Positions 18,955-26,840 of a DNA stretch of 64,000 nucleotides are shown here, in pieces; the first letter of the stretch is position 1; every line of letters starts with the position of its first letter. Made by a program: the position numbers and the translations under genes. A model generated the notes under the pieces. That model searched no databases and was not told the origin of the DNA. It worked only from the letters and a program-made list of their open reading frames with translations. Source of the DNA: WHSW01 sp963769945 (lineage in GTDB: Bacteria > Actinomycetota > Thermoleophilia > Solirubrobacterales > 70-9); assembly GCA_963769945.1 (NCBI GenBank), contig CAVYOA010000010.1, positions 1 through 64,000 of the forward strand. Reading direction: 5' to 3'.

Positions 18955-19577
18955 ATGACTGCAAAACGACGCTGTCTGATCATCGATGGACACCCCACGG
19001 TTCGCCTCGGCGTCCGCGGCCTGCTCGCCGACCGCTACGAGGTCGAGGAGGCCCACGACGGCAACGTCGCGCTCGAGCTGATCACCTCGTTGGGCGACTT
19101 CGACGTCGCCATCGTCGAGCTTTCCGGCAGCGGCAACGGCAACGGAAACGGCGAGACGTTGGTGGGGATGGCGGCGATTCGCGCACTGCGCAAGGAACTT
19201 CCCGGCCTCGGGATCGTCGCCCACGGCCCCCGCCCCGAAAAGCACGCCGCCAGCGCGGCGATCAGCGCCGGCGCCACCGCTTTCGTCGCCAAGAGCTCGC
19301 CCCCGACTCGCTGACCGAGGCCGTCACCTCTGCCGCCGATTCGGAGAAGTTCATCGACCCGATCGCAGCCAAGTCGAAGCGCGCGGTGCTGACCAAGCGG
19401 CAGCGCGAGATCCTCCAGCACTACGCCGACGGCGACCGCACCGCCGCGGTCGCCAAGCGCCTCGGCCTCAGCACCGAGACCGTTCGCACTCACACGAAAG
19501 CCGCGCTGCAGCGGCTCGGAGCCCGCGACCGTGCCCACGCCGTCGCCATCGGCATCCGCAATTCCCTGATCGAGTAG
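18955..19577 (+). CDS. Atypical NarL/LuxR-type response regulator, one frameshift
   Basis: The receiver domain starts KRRCLIIDGHPTVRLGVRGL, ends SAAISAGATAFVAKSS and is followed after an indel near 19305 by the GerE/LuxR HTH: LTKRQREILQHYADGDRTAA, VAKRLGLSTETVRTHTKAAL. In the receiver the usual acidic pair is a single Asp (IIDGH). The phospho-acceptor position at the end of beta-3 reads VAIVELSGSGNGNGNG, so Glu replaces Asp and a Gly-Asn loop replaces the MPxxxG turn. Standard phosphorylation is therefore unlikely, suggesting a constitutive or ligand-controlled regulator. The ATG follows AGATAGGA. It is convergent with the HDOD-LuxR gene, with which it shares similar HTH sequence. Confidence 0.85.
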
Positions 19578-19579
19578 GT

Positions 19580-20623
19580 CTAGAGCCAGCCGCGGTCGCG
19601 GGCGATGAGCACCGCTTGGGCGCGGTCGACCGCGCCGATCTTGCGGTAGACGTTGTGAAGATGGGTTCGGACTGTGCTCACCGACAGCGACAGCTCCTGG
19701 GCGATCTGCTTGTAGACCTTGCCCTCCGCCAGCCCGCGCAGTGCGTCGACCTCGCGCCCCGACAGCGGGCACGGCTCGGTTGAGCGCCGGCGGCGCTGGC
19801 CGACGTGGGGAAACTCGAAGATGAGGCCGTCGAGCGCTGCCTCGTCGAGCTCCAGTGCCGCTGCGGCCTTATGCATCGTTGCGGCGGGGACGGGATCTCC
19901 CGCGGCGTGATGAACGATCAGGTCGCCGAGGCGGATGGCCGCTGCGTGGCCGGTCGCATCGGGCGCATGATGGCGCTCGACGGCTGCCGCGATAGCGGCC
20001 GGCAAGCTCCAGCGCCGGACGAGCACGGCTCCGACGAGGGCGTGGTCGATGCCAAGCTCGCGCCGCTCACGGCGGGCGCGCTCGTCGGGCGCCTCGCCGC
20101 GACCGTCGCCGAGGTGGATGTCGCCATAGAGCTCGGCCATGACGAGCCGGCCGACGTCATGAAGCAGCGCGGCGACGGCGAGCTCATCGCGTTGTGGCAG
20201 GCGCACCAGCTCGGCCGCGCGTTCGCTGGCGATGCGCACGGCCGCCGCATGGCGGCGAAAACGCTCGTAGCGGTCGGCGCGCACTCCGGGCTGCTCAAGG
20301 ATGTCGTAGGTCTCGACCTGCGAGACGAGGGCGCGAACCGACTCCAAATCGAGCGCCTCGATTGCCTGGGCGACGCCGCCCGTGCGCCCGGGCGGGCCAT
20401 TGCCGTTGTTGGCGGCGCGCATCAGCGTGATCGCGAGCGCCGCGTCGGCTTCGACCGCTTCGGCGAGGTCGTTTGCCGACGTCGCCTCGCGATCGCAGAG
20501 GCCGAGCACGCGGCGGCGGGCCTCGGCCAGGGCGGGCACTGCCGAGGCAGCATCGAACGCCGCCGAGAGGCGGTGGCCGCCTGCTCCCGCTCGACGCTGG
20601 GATCCCTTTGCGCTAACGCTCAT
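19580..20623 (-). CDS. HDOD-domain protein with C-terminal LuxR-type HTH
   Basis: 347 residues. Residues about 20-235 form an HDOD domain (helix-rich relative of HD phosphohydrolases): LGLCDREATSANDLAEAVEA, TLMRAANNGNGPPGRTGGVA, VAALLHDVGRLVMAELYG, with LGIDHALVGAVLVRRWSLP and ERHHAPDATGHA toward the end. The C-terminal 65 residues are a GerE HTH: LSGREVDALRGLAEGKVYKQ, IAQELSLSVSTVRTHLHNVY. HDOD proteins act as signalling scaffolds, and here the output is evidently DNA binding. The HD pair in LLHDVGR and the HH of ERHHAP are present, so residual metal binding is possible. The fusion suggests one-protein sensing and transcription control. Confidence 0.9.
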   Translation of the reverse strand: MSVSAKGSQRRAGAGGHRLSAAFDAASAVPALAEARRRVLGLCDREATSANDLAEAVEADAALAITLMRAANNGNGPPGRTGGVAQAIEALDLESVRALVSQVETYDILEQPGVRADRYERFRRHAAAVRIASERAAELVRLPQRDELAVAALLHDVGRLVMAELYGDIHLGDGRGEAPDERARRERRELGIDHALVGAVLVRRWSLPAAIAAAVERHHAPDATGHAAAIRLGDLIVHHAAGDPVPAATMHKAAAALELDEAALDGLIFEFPHVGQRRRRSTEPCPLSGREVDALRGLAEGKVYKQIAQELSLSVSTVRTHLHNVYRKIGAVDRAQAVLIARDRGWL

Positions 20624-20699
20624 CGTGGTTTCGCTCTCATGGCTTTCGACGCGCTGCCTGGCGCGGTCTATTCATAGATCGGCAAACGAGCGCAGGGCA

Positions 20700-22124
20700 T
20701 TAGCCGCGGACATGCCTGCGGGTGCCTGAAAATGGCGTCAGGACTGGGCGCGGACCCGGTCCAAGAGCCGCGGCCAGACGCCTCAGCGACTGCTCACGTC
20801 CGAGCGCAGCCAGCGAATCGAAGATCCCAGGTGAGACGGTCGTCCCGGTGATCGCCACGCGAATCGGCTGATAGAGCTCGCGCGCCTTGACGCCGAGCTC
20901 GTCGACGACTCGTCCGAGCTCGATCTCCAGGGTGGCGGCATCGAAGGGCTCGGTCGCTTCGAGCGCCGACGACGCGGCCTCGAGGCGCTCTTCGACGCCC
21001 TCGCCCATGACCTTGCGCCACGCCTTCTCGTCGTCGATCGGCTCCTCGAAGAGGAAGGCGATCAGCGGCCAGACCTCGGTCAGCGTCTGCGCCTTGTCCT
21101 GCGCGATCTCGCACCCGGCGCGCAAGCGCTCGCGCTGACTCGCAGCCTCCGTGTGGCCCTCGCGCTCGAGCTCGGCGGCGACGGCATCGACGTATTCGTC
21201 GAGATCGAGCTCGCGCATGAAGCGACCGTTGAGCCAGCGCAACTTCTGCTCGTCGAAGATCGCCGACGCCTTGCCGACGCGCTCGATCTCGAAGCGCTCG
21301 AGCAGATCTTCGGTCGAGAGAATGGTCGTGTCGTCGTCGGTTCCCCAGCCGAGCAGGGCGAGGTAGTTGCGCACGGCGGCCGGTAGATAGCCACGTTCGC
21401 GGAGCTCCTGCACCGAGGCAGCGCCGTGGCGCTTGGAAAGCTTCTTGCCATCGGGTCCGTGCAGCAACGGCAGGTGCGCGTAGCGCGGCGGGGTGGCGCC
21501 CAGCGCGGCGAGAACGAGCAGCTGCTTCGGGGTGTTCGAGAGATGGTCGTCGCCGCGGATCACGTCGGTGATCTCCATCTCGGCGTCGTCGACGGCGACG
21601 GCGAAGTTGTAGAGCGGCGTGCCATCCCCTCGGGCGATGACGAGGTCATCGGTGAGCTCGTTGCGAAAGTGCACCGGCCCGCGAATGAGATCGTCGACGA
21701 TCGTCTCACCCTGATCGGGGACCCGCAGGCGAATCGCGGCCCCCTCCCCCGGCTGTGACTGGCCCCGATAGCCGGCGCCGCCATGTGCCTGCTTCCAGGC
21801 GCGCACGTCATCGCCGCTCGCGGGGTCTGGATAGGCAAGGCCCGCTTCCAGCAGTTCCGCGATGCGAGCGCGGTGGCGCTCTGAGCGCTCGGCCTGACTC
21901 ACCGGGCCCTCGTCCCAGTCGAGCCCGAGCCAGCGCAGCGCATCGAGGATCTGCTCGACGTTCTCGGGCGTCGAGCGTTCGCGGTCGGTGTCCTCGATGC
22001 GAAGCACGAGGGTGCCGGCCTTCGAGCGCGCGACGAGCCAGTTGTAGAGTGCTGTGCGCGCCCCGCCGATGTGCAAGGCACCGGTGGGCGACGGGGCAAA
22101 CCTGACTCTCGGGGACTGATTCAT
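20700..22124 (-). CDS. gltX: Glutamyl-tRNA synthetase
   Basis: A class I aminoacyl-tRNA synthetase charging tRNA-Glu. The ATP-binding HIGH-type motif is FAPSPTGALHIGGARTALYN, and the KMSKS-type loop is DGKKLSKRHGAASV. Also visible are VLRIEDTDRERSTPE, DDLVIARGDGTPLYNFAVAV and IRGDDHLSNTPKQL. ATG 22124 gives MNQSPRVRFAPSPTG, the usual N-terminal distance to the motif; an in-frame ATG at 22145 is an alternative. The C-terminal anticodon-binding helices end in VLTPFSGTRRHVRG. Frame intact. The start codon is only 3 nt from the divergent nfo start. Confidence 0.95.
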   Translation of the reverse strand: MNQSPRVRFAPSPTGALHIGGARTALYNWLVARSKAGTLVLRIEDTDRERSTPENVEQILDALRWLGLDWDEGPVSQAERSERHRARIAELLEAGLAYPDPASGDDVRAWKQAHGGAGYRGQSQPGEGAAIRLRVPDQGETIVDDLIRGPVHFRNELTDDLVIARGDGTPLYNFAVAVDDAEMEITDVIRGDDHLSNTPKQLLVLAALGATPPRYAHLPLLHGPDGKKLSKRHGAASVQELRERGYLPAAVRNYLALLGWGTDDDTTILSTEDLLERFEIERVGKASAIFDEQKLRWLNGRFMRELDLDEYVDAVAAELEREGHTEAASQRERLRAGCEIAQDKAQTLTEVWPLIAFLFEEPIDDEKAWRKVMGEGVEERLEAASSALEATEPFDAATLEIELGRVVDELGVKARELYQPIRVAITGTTVSPGIFDSLAALGREQSLRRLAAALGPGPRPVLTPFSGTRRHVRG

Positions 22125-22127
22125 CAC

Positions 22128-22995
22128 TTGCTGATCGGCGCGCATGTTTCCACAGCCGGCGGGCTCGCCAAGGCGGTCGGGCGCGGAGTCGAGACCGGCT
22201 CCGACGCGATCCAGATCTTCCACCAGAGCCCGAGGGCGTGGCGGCCGACAGCCTACGGACCCGCCGACTACGCCGCCTTTCACGAGGCGATGGCGCCTCG
22301 ACCGTCGGCGCGATCGCGATCCACGCGGTCTACCTGATCAACTGCGCGAGCAAGGAGCGCGAGATCCGCGCCAAGTCGATCGCCTCGCTCACCCACGCCC
22401 TCAGCGGTCGGCGATCAGATCGGCGCGGCCGGAGTCGTGCTGCATGCGGGCGCCCGCAAGGGCGAGCCGCACGGGCCCTCGATGAAGCGCGCAGGCAAGG
22501 CGATCGCCGAGGCATTGGCCGCGAGCTGATTCATGCCCGCTGCTGCTCGAGAACACGGCCGGAACCTCGGGACCGCTCGGCCGCGACTTCGACGAGCTCG
22601 CCGAGCTGATCGAGCTTGCCGGCGGCGACGAGCGTCTCGGCACGTGCCTCGACTGCTGCCACCTGCTCGCCTCCGGCTATGAGATCCGGACCGTCGAAGC
22701 CCTGAGCGAGGTCGTCGACGAGTTCGAAGCCAAGGTTGGTCTCGAGCGCCTGCGCTGCCTGCATGTCAACGACTCGAAGATCCCGCTCGGCGGCAACCGC
22801 GACCGCCACGCCAACCTGGGCGAGGGCGAGATCGGCGAGACGGGCCTGGCCGTGTTTCTCTCCGAGCCGCGGTTCGAGACGCTGCCCGCGCTGATCGAGA
22901 CCCCGGGACCGGACGGCCATGGGGCCGACTTCAGCGAAGTCGCCACGGCAAAGCGCTTACGTGAGGCCGGCATGGCCGCACGTAAGCGCAATTAG
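22128..22995 (+). CDS. nfo: Endonuclease IV (AP endonuclease), frameshifted
   Basis: Starts at TTG 22128 with LIGAHVSTAGGLAKAVGRGV and SDAIQIFHQSPRAWRPTAYG, the diagnostic N-terminus. The remaining blocks are spread over three frames: IAIHAVYLINCASKEREIRA, AAGVVLHAGARKGEP, NTAGTSGPLGRDFDELAELI, LGTCLDCCHLLASGYEI, RCLHVNDSKIPLGGNRDRHA, LGEGEIGETGL and PALIETPGPDGHG, which include the zinc-ligand His, Asp and Glu residues of the TIM barrel. Indels are near 22290, 22410 and 22535. The enzyme cuts DNA 5' to abasic sites in base-excision repair. All key motifs survive, so an error-broken functional gene is most likely. Confidence 0.88.
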
Positions 22996-23009
22996 CGCCG
23001 AGGACTTGC

Positions 23010-23327
23010 CTACTGTGGGTCGCGGGCGACTGCGCGCTGCAACGCGAGACCAAGTCCGGTGACGGCGAGAGCTACCGCTGCCATGGCGATGACGTCGAAC
23101 CCGGTGAACGGAAGCGGACCGACGTTGCCACCGAGTCCGCTGCCCGTGCCGGTGTCGGAGGGCGGCTGAGTGCCGGCGCTGATCTGTGTCAGCGTCTGTC
23201 GTCGTACTCCGTATCGGGGTGGATCGACGTTCTGAGCTCCGGCCACAGCCGGTGCAGCTACCGTCGCGCAGAGGGCGACGATCAATGCTCCGGCGAGCTT
23301 GTTCTTCAGCAGACGGGTGATTCGCAC
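23010..23327 (-). CDS. Short surface protein with LPFTG sorting signal
   Basis: The GTG 23327 start is preceded by AGAGGAGG. The 105-residue product has a signal peptide (LLKNKLAGALIVALCATVAA, cut after VAGA), a Gln/Thr/Gly-rich middle, and a C-terminal LPFTG followed by a hydrophobic helix (FDVIAMAAVALAVTGLGLAL) and an Arg-containing tail. This is a canonical cell-wall sorting signal of the LPxTG type. The sortase at 47.3 kb is a candidate enzyme, though class E sortases elsewhere prefer LAxTG. Its promoter region holds a phased CTCAT array, so it probably belongs to the regulon of the adjacent two-component system. Confidence 0.85.
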   Translation of the reverse strand: MRITRLLKNKLAGALIVALCATVAAPAVAGAQNVDPPRYGVRRQTLTQISAGTQPPSDTGTGSGLGGNVGPLPFTGFDVIAMAAVALAVTGLGLALQRAVARDPQ

Positions 23328-23364
23328 GAAACTACGCCTCCTCTGAGGGGATTGACTCGCTTCG

Positions 23365-23406
23365 ACTATATGCGCGGTGATGAGACCAACGTGAGCGTCT
23401 GATGAG
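23365..23406 (-). promoter_or_regulatory. Promoter of the LPFTG gene: TATAGT -10 and three phased CTCAT/CTCAC half-sites
   Basis: Read on the minus strand, CTCAT (23406-23402), CTCAC (23395-23391) and CTCAT (23384-23380) lie exactly 11 bp apart, ending 9 nt upstream of a TATAGT -10 box (23370-23365). The array covers the -35 region. This geometry is that of an OmpR/PhoB-family activator; binding by the regulator at 25.5 kb is inferred. Confidence 0.7.
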
Positions 23407-23476
23407 AAACGCTCTTAGGATCGCGATCGGCGGCAAATCTCCTCGTCGACGCCGCAAATAGCGGCAACGACCTCCC

Positions 23477-23514
23477 CTCATCTCTCTCTCATGCTGGTCT
23501 CATCCGTCTCTCAT
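23477..23514 (+). promoter_or_regulatory. Operator array: four CTCAT half-sites at exact 11-bp spacing
   Basis: CTCAT begins at 23477, 23488, 23499 and 23510 on the plus strand. The last half-site ends 56 nt before the chosen GTG at 23571, nearly the same distance as the opposite array has to the LPFTG start (52 nt). It points toward the membrane-protein/two-component operon. Confidence 0.75.
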
Positions 23515-23570
23515 ACGAGTCGGCGAGGGTGCACCCCTATGCATCTCGTTTCGTTGAGACGTGGGCTCGG

Positions 23571-23984
23571 GTGAGCCGGCGCCGGACAGCCGTAGTCGCG
23601 ATTCAGACGGCGGTCGTCGCCGTACTCATGGTCGTCGTCTTCCTCACCCTGTTGCAACCTGACGGCGGCGACATCCCGCCGGACTGGAGGCCCCGGGCCT
23701 CGATGGAGTCGGCGACGGCGCGGCGCCTGGCGCCGCCACCGGCTACGTCCGCAACGCAGCCAGCAGGGCAGCGATGCGACTCGCGATGGCGAGGCCGTCG
23801 GCGGCGGCCGAAGCGCGCGGCCGCCGGCGTCGCTCGACGCACTAGGGTCGATACCGCCGATCGGCGGGCGGAGCTGCGCCTGCCGGGCGGAGACGAGATC
23901 GCCAGCGACGATGACTCGGACGCCGACTCGCCCGCCGATCAGTACGCGGACACGCTCGCACGCCTCAGCGCCAACCTCTACTGA
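23571..23984 (+). CDS. Single-pass membrane protein upstream of the two-component system
   Basis: From GTG 23571 the chain begins MSRRRTAVVAIQTAVVAVLM and VVVFLTLLQPDGGDIPPDW, a signal anchor with its bulk outside the cell. The rest is Ala/Arg-rich, then acidic (EIASDDDSDADSPADQYADT). The middle (about 23700-23860) may be shifted, since an alternative frame reads GAATGYVRNAASRAAMRLAM. An upstream in-frame GTG at 23529 is possible but would sit inside the operator region. No family is recognised. Position suggests a sensor accessory protein or a regulon member of the kinase pair that follows. Confidence 0.55.
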   Translation: MSRRRTAVVAIQTAVVAVLMVVVFLTLLQPDGGDIPPDWRPRASMESATARRLAPPPATSATQPAGQRCDSRWRGRRRRPKRAAAGVARRTRVDTADRRAELRLPGGDEIASDDDSDADSPADQYADTLARLSANLY

Positions 23985-24070
23985 TGCGGCGCCTGTCGCG
24001 TATCTGGGCGTAGACCCCCGCCGGTGACCGTAGCGGCGAGTCCGGCGGCGATCCCGGCTACATTCTCGGC

Positions 24071-25532
24071 GTGTTGATCGAGTCGCGGCCTGCGACCACG
24101 GAAGGCGAAGGCGCCAGCGACGCGAGCGTCCGGATTCCGCTTCTCGCCGGAGTTCGGACGCGGGTGCTGGTTTCGTTCTTGGCCTTGCTGGTGCTGTCGA
24201 CTGCTGCATCCGTGCTCGTCTTGCGCCAGGTCTTGATCTCGCGGATCAGCGATCAGGTCACGACCGAGCTCACCCGCGACCTCGAGCCGCTGCAGGACCT
24301 CGCCGCCGGCCAGCCCGGCAGCGGCCGTCCGTGGCCCAACGTGGCGGTGCTGCTGAACACCTTCCTCGATCGCAACGCTCCTCCTATTCGACGGGCTCTA
24401 CGCGGCCTGCCTCGAAGGTGCCGCCTGTCAGATATCCAGCGCCACCAGCGAGGTCACCGACTCCGGGCTGCCGGCAGGCGATCGAAGCGGTGCACGAGGG
24501 GCCGACACCGGACTCCGGGACCGTGGACACCGAGCGTGGAGAGGCGGTGTGGATCGGCGTCCCGATCACCGTCGGCAATAGCGACGCGACCGTGTTCGCG
24601 GCGGCGCTGACCGCCGCCGAGCGCGGCCAGGTCGAAGACGCCGTCCGGCTCGCGATCGGAGTCTCGATCGTCGTCCTCTTGCTCGCTTCCCTGTTCATCT
24701 GGCTCGCGGCGGGCCGCGTGATCGCGCCGTTGCAGGCGCTTTCGCGTACGGCGAGGACGATCTCGGAGACCGATCTCTCGGGTCGCATCCCGGTTCGCGG
24801 CGCCGACGAGATCGCCGAGCTCGGCCACACCTTCAACGGCATGCTCGACCGCCTCGAGACGGCCTTCGCCGATCAGAAGGACTTTCTTTCTGACGTCAGC
24901 CATGAGCTGCGAACGCCGATCACCGTGATCCGCGGTTACATCGAGACCCTCGGCGACTCGCCGAAGGAGCGCCAGGAGGCGATCGCGGTCGTCCAGGACG
25001 AGCTCGATCGCATGAGCCGCTACGTCGATGACCTGCTGCTGCTGACGAAGGCGGCGCGACCGGACTTCCTGCACCTCGGGACCCCTCGACCTCGATCTGT
25101 TCACGCACGATCTCTTCGCCAAGGCGCGCAGCCTCGGTGCGACGTGATTGGCGCCTCGACGGCACCGGAGTCGGAATCCTCGTCGCCGATCAGCATCGCC
25201 TCACACAGGCGGTGATGAACTTGGCCGAGAACGCTGCGCGCCACACGCGAGAGGGCGAGTCGATCTGGCTCGGCAGCTCGCTGATCGGCGACGACGTCCG
25301 GCTCTGGGTGCGCGACGAGGGCCCGGGCGTCAGCGCCGCCGATCGCGAGCGAATATTCGCTCGCTACGCCCGCGGCGAGGCAGCGTCGCAGACCTCAGGC
25401 GAGGGCGCCGGCCTCGGGCTTTCGATCGTCCGAGCCATCGCCGCTGCCCACGGCGGGCGGGTCGAGCTCGACTCGCGGCCCGGCCTGGGCTCGACCTTCA
25501 CGATCGTGATCGTCGCGGGATCGAGGTCATGA
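24071..25532 (+). CDS. Membrane sensor histidine kinase (HAMP-HisKA-HATPase), frameshifted
   Basis: Two membrane helices (VLVSFLALLVLSTAASVLVL near the N-terminus and AIGVSIVVLLLASLFIWLAA about residue 205) frame an extracytoplasmic sensor region. A HAMP linker follows (VIAPLQALSRTARTISETDL, SGRIPVRGADEIAELGHTFN), then the H-box FLSDVSHELRTPITVIRGYI with phospho-His, the N-box LTQAVMNLAENAARHT, the G1 box LWVRDEGPGVSAADRERIFA and the G2 box GEGAGLGLSIVRAIAAAHGG. Indels lie near 24385, 24465 and 25085. The stop TGA overlaps the ATG of the response regulator (ATGA). It is the obvious cognate kinase of that regulator. The signal is unknown. Confidence 0.9.
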
Positions 25533-26192
25533 GCCGGATCCTGCTCGTCGAGGACGAGGCCCGACTCGCTTCATTTCTCGGAGAAGGGGCTGCGCGGGAG
25601 CGGCTTCACGACAACGGTCGTCGGCGACGGGCTGACCGCGACCGCACTCGCCAACGACGATGATTTCGACCTCGTCGTCCTCGATCTCGGCCTACCGGGC
25701 AAGGACGGGCTCGAGGTGCTCAAGGACCTGCGCCGCGACGGCCAGCGCCTGCCGGTGATCGTGCTCACCGCGCGCGGCGATCCCCACGATCGCGTCGCCG
25801 GACTGGAGACCGGGGCCGACGATTACCTGCCCAAGCCCTTTCACTTCGAGGAGTTGGTCGCGCGAATCAAGGTTCGCCTGCGCGACGACGGGGCCGCAAC
25901 CGAGCAGACTCAGCTTCGCGTCGGCAACGTCGCCCTCGACCTGCGCACCCGCTGGGCCAGCGTCGGCGGCGAGACGATCGAGCTCTCAGCCCGCGAGTTC
26001 GAGCTTCTTCGCACCTTTCTCCAGCATCCCAACCAGGTGCTCAGCCGCGAGCAGCTGCTGGCTCGCGTCTGGGGCTACGACTACGACCCGGGCTCGAACG
26101 TCGTCGATGTCTACGTCGGCTACCTGCGCAAGAAGCTCGGCGGCAAACACGTGGAGACGATACGCGGCGTCGGCTACCGCTTTCGCTCCTGA
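25529..26192 (+). CDS. OmpR/PhoB-family response regulator, one frameshift
   Basis: Receiver: SRILLVEDEARLASFL with the acidic pair, then after an indel near 25580 DFDLVVLDLGLPGKDGLEVL with the phospho-acceptor Asp, VIVLTARGDPHDRVAGLETG (Thr switch) and DDYLPKPFHFEELVARI (Lys). The C-terminal winged helix has IELSAREFELLRTFLQHPNQ, SREQLLARVWGYDYDPGSNV, VDVYVGYLRKKLGGKHVETI and RGVGYRFRS. It should activate transcription from 11-bp-spaced direct repeats. The CTCAT arrays 2 kb upstream have exactly that form. It is translationally coupled to the kinase. Confidence 0.93.
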
Positions 26193-26296
26193 ACGGCCAG
26201 CGCCGGCGCCGGGCGGCGTCATCGGTCGGTCGTGTGCGAGCACACTTCGCTCCCTGCTTCCTGGCCCGGCTTGACGCTCGCCGTTCAGGTGGTTCG

Positions 26297-26699
26297 CTAC
26301 TCAGCCAGGACGTTGCGCAGGTCGAACGCGCGGATGCGCCTCGGGGCCCTCGTCGGTGCAGTCGAAGAAACGGGGGTTGATGCACTCGAAGGCGTTGCCG
26401 GTGCCCTCGTAGCAGGGCTCGACCTTGAACTGGCAATGCGGCAGCGGCTGGCCGGTCATCTTGATCCCGCCGAACCCCTCAGCTGCTTCGGCGAGCTCGA
26501 ACATGTCGATATCGATCTCGGCCCGAAAGACCTTCTTCATGCAGCCCATGAAGCGACCGCCCGAGATGGCGTCTTCGTAGCTGTAGAGGAAGCGACAGCC
26601 GAGAGCGATACATCCGCGTGGCTCGACGAGCTTGTCGCAGAACGTGCGACACCGCCGGCACTCACCGGATTTCGCTCCCGCTCTCTGGACCGTTGCCAC
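26297..26699 (-). CDS. Conserved cysteine-rich protein of unknown function
   Basis: About 133 residues with nine Cys: CRRCRTFC near the N-terminus, then RGCIALGCRFLYSYED, FMGCMKKVF, LPHCQFKVEPCYEG and AFECINPRFFDCTDEG. Blocks such as GGIKMTGQPLPHC look strongly conserved in style. The visible frame ends with PEAHPRVRPAQRPG. A one-base correction near 26330 gives RIRAFDLRNVLAE and a stop at 26297, which I prefer. The Cys pattern suggests Zn or Fe-S binding; no signal peptide or membrane segment is present. It sits alone between the two-component system and dnaE, both of which point toward it from either side. Confidence 0.65.
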
Positions 26700-26840
26700 G
26701 ACTGAATATTAGGCGTTCGAGCGGCGATGCCACGTGATCTCTCACTTGGAGATCCAGTGCGACTGTCGTGAATAGATCTCCTCAGTACCGGTGCCACACC
26801 CGGCGCAGACGGCCGCAGGCCGACCGACCAGCGACGCTCC

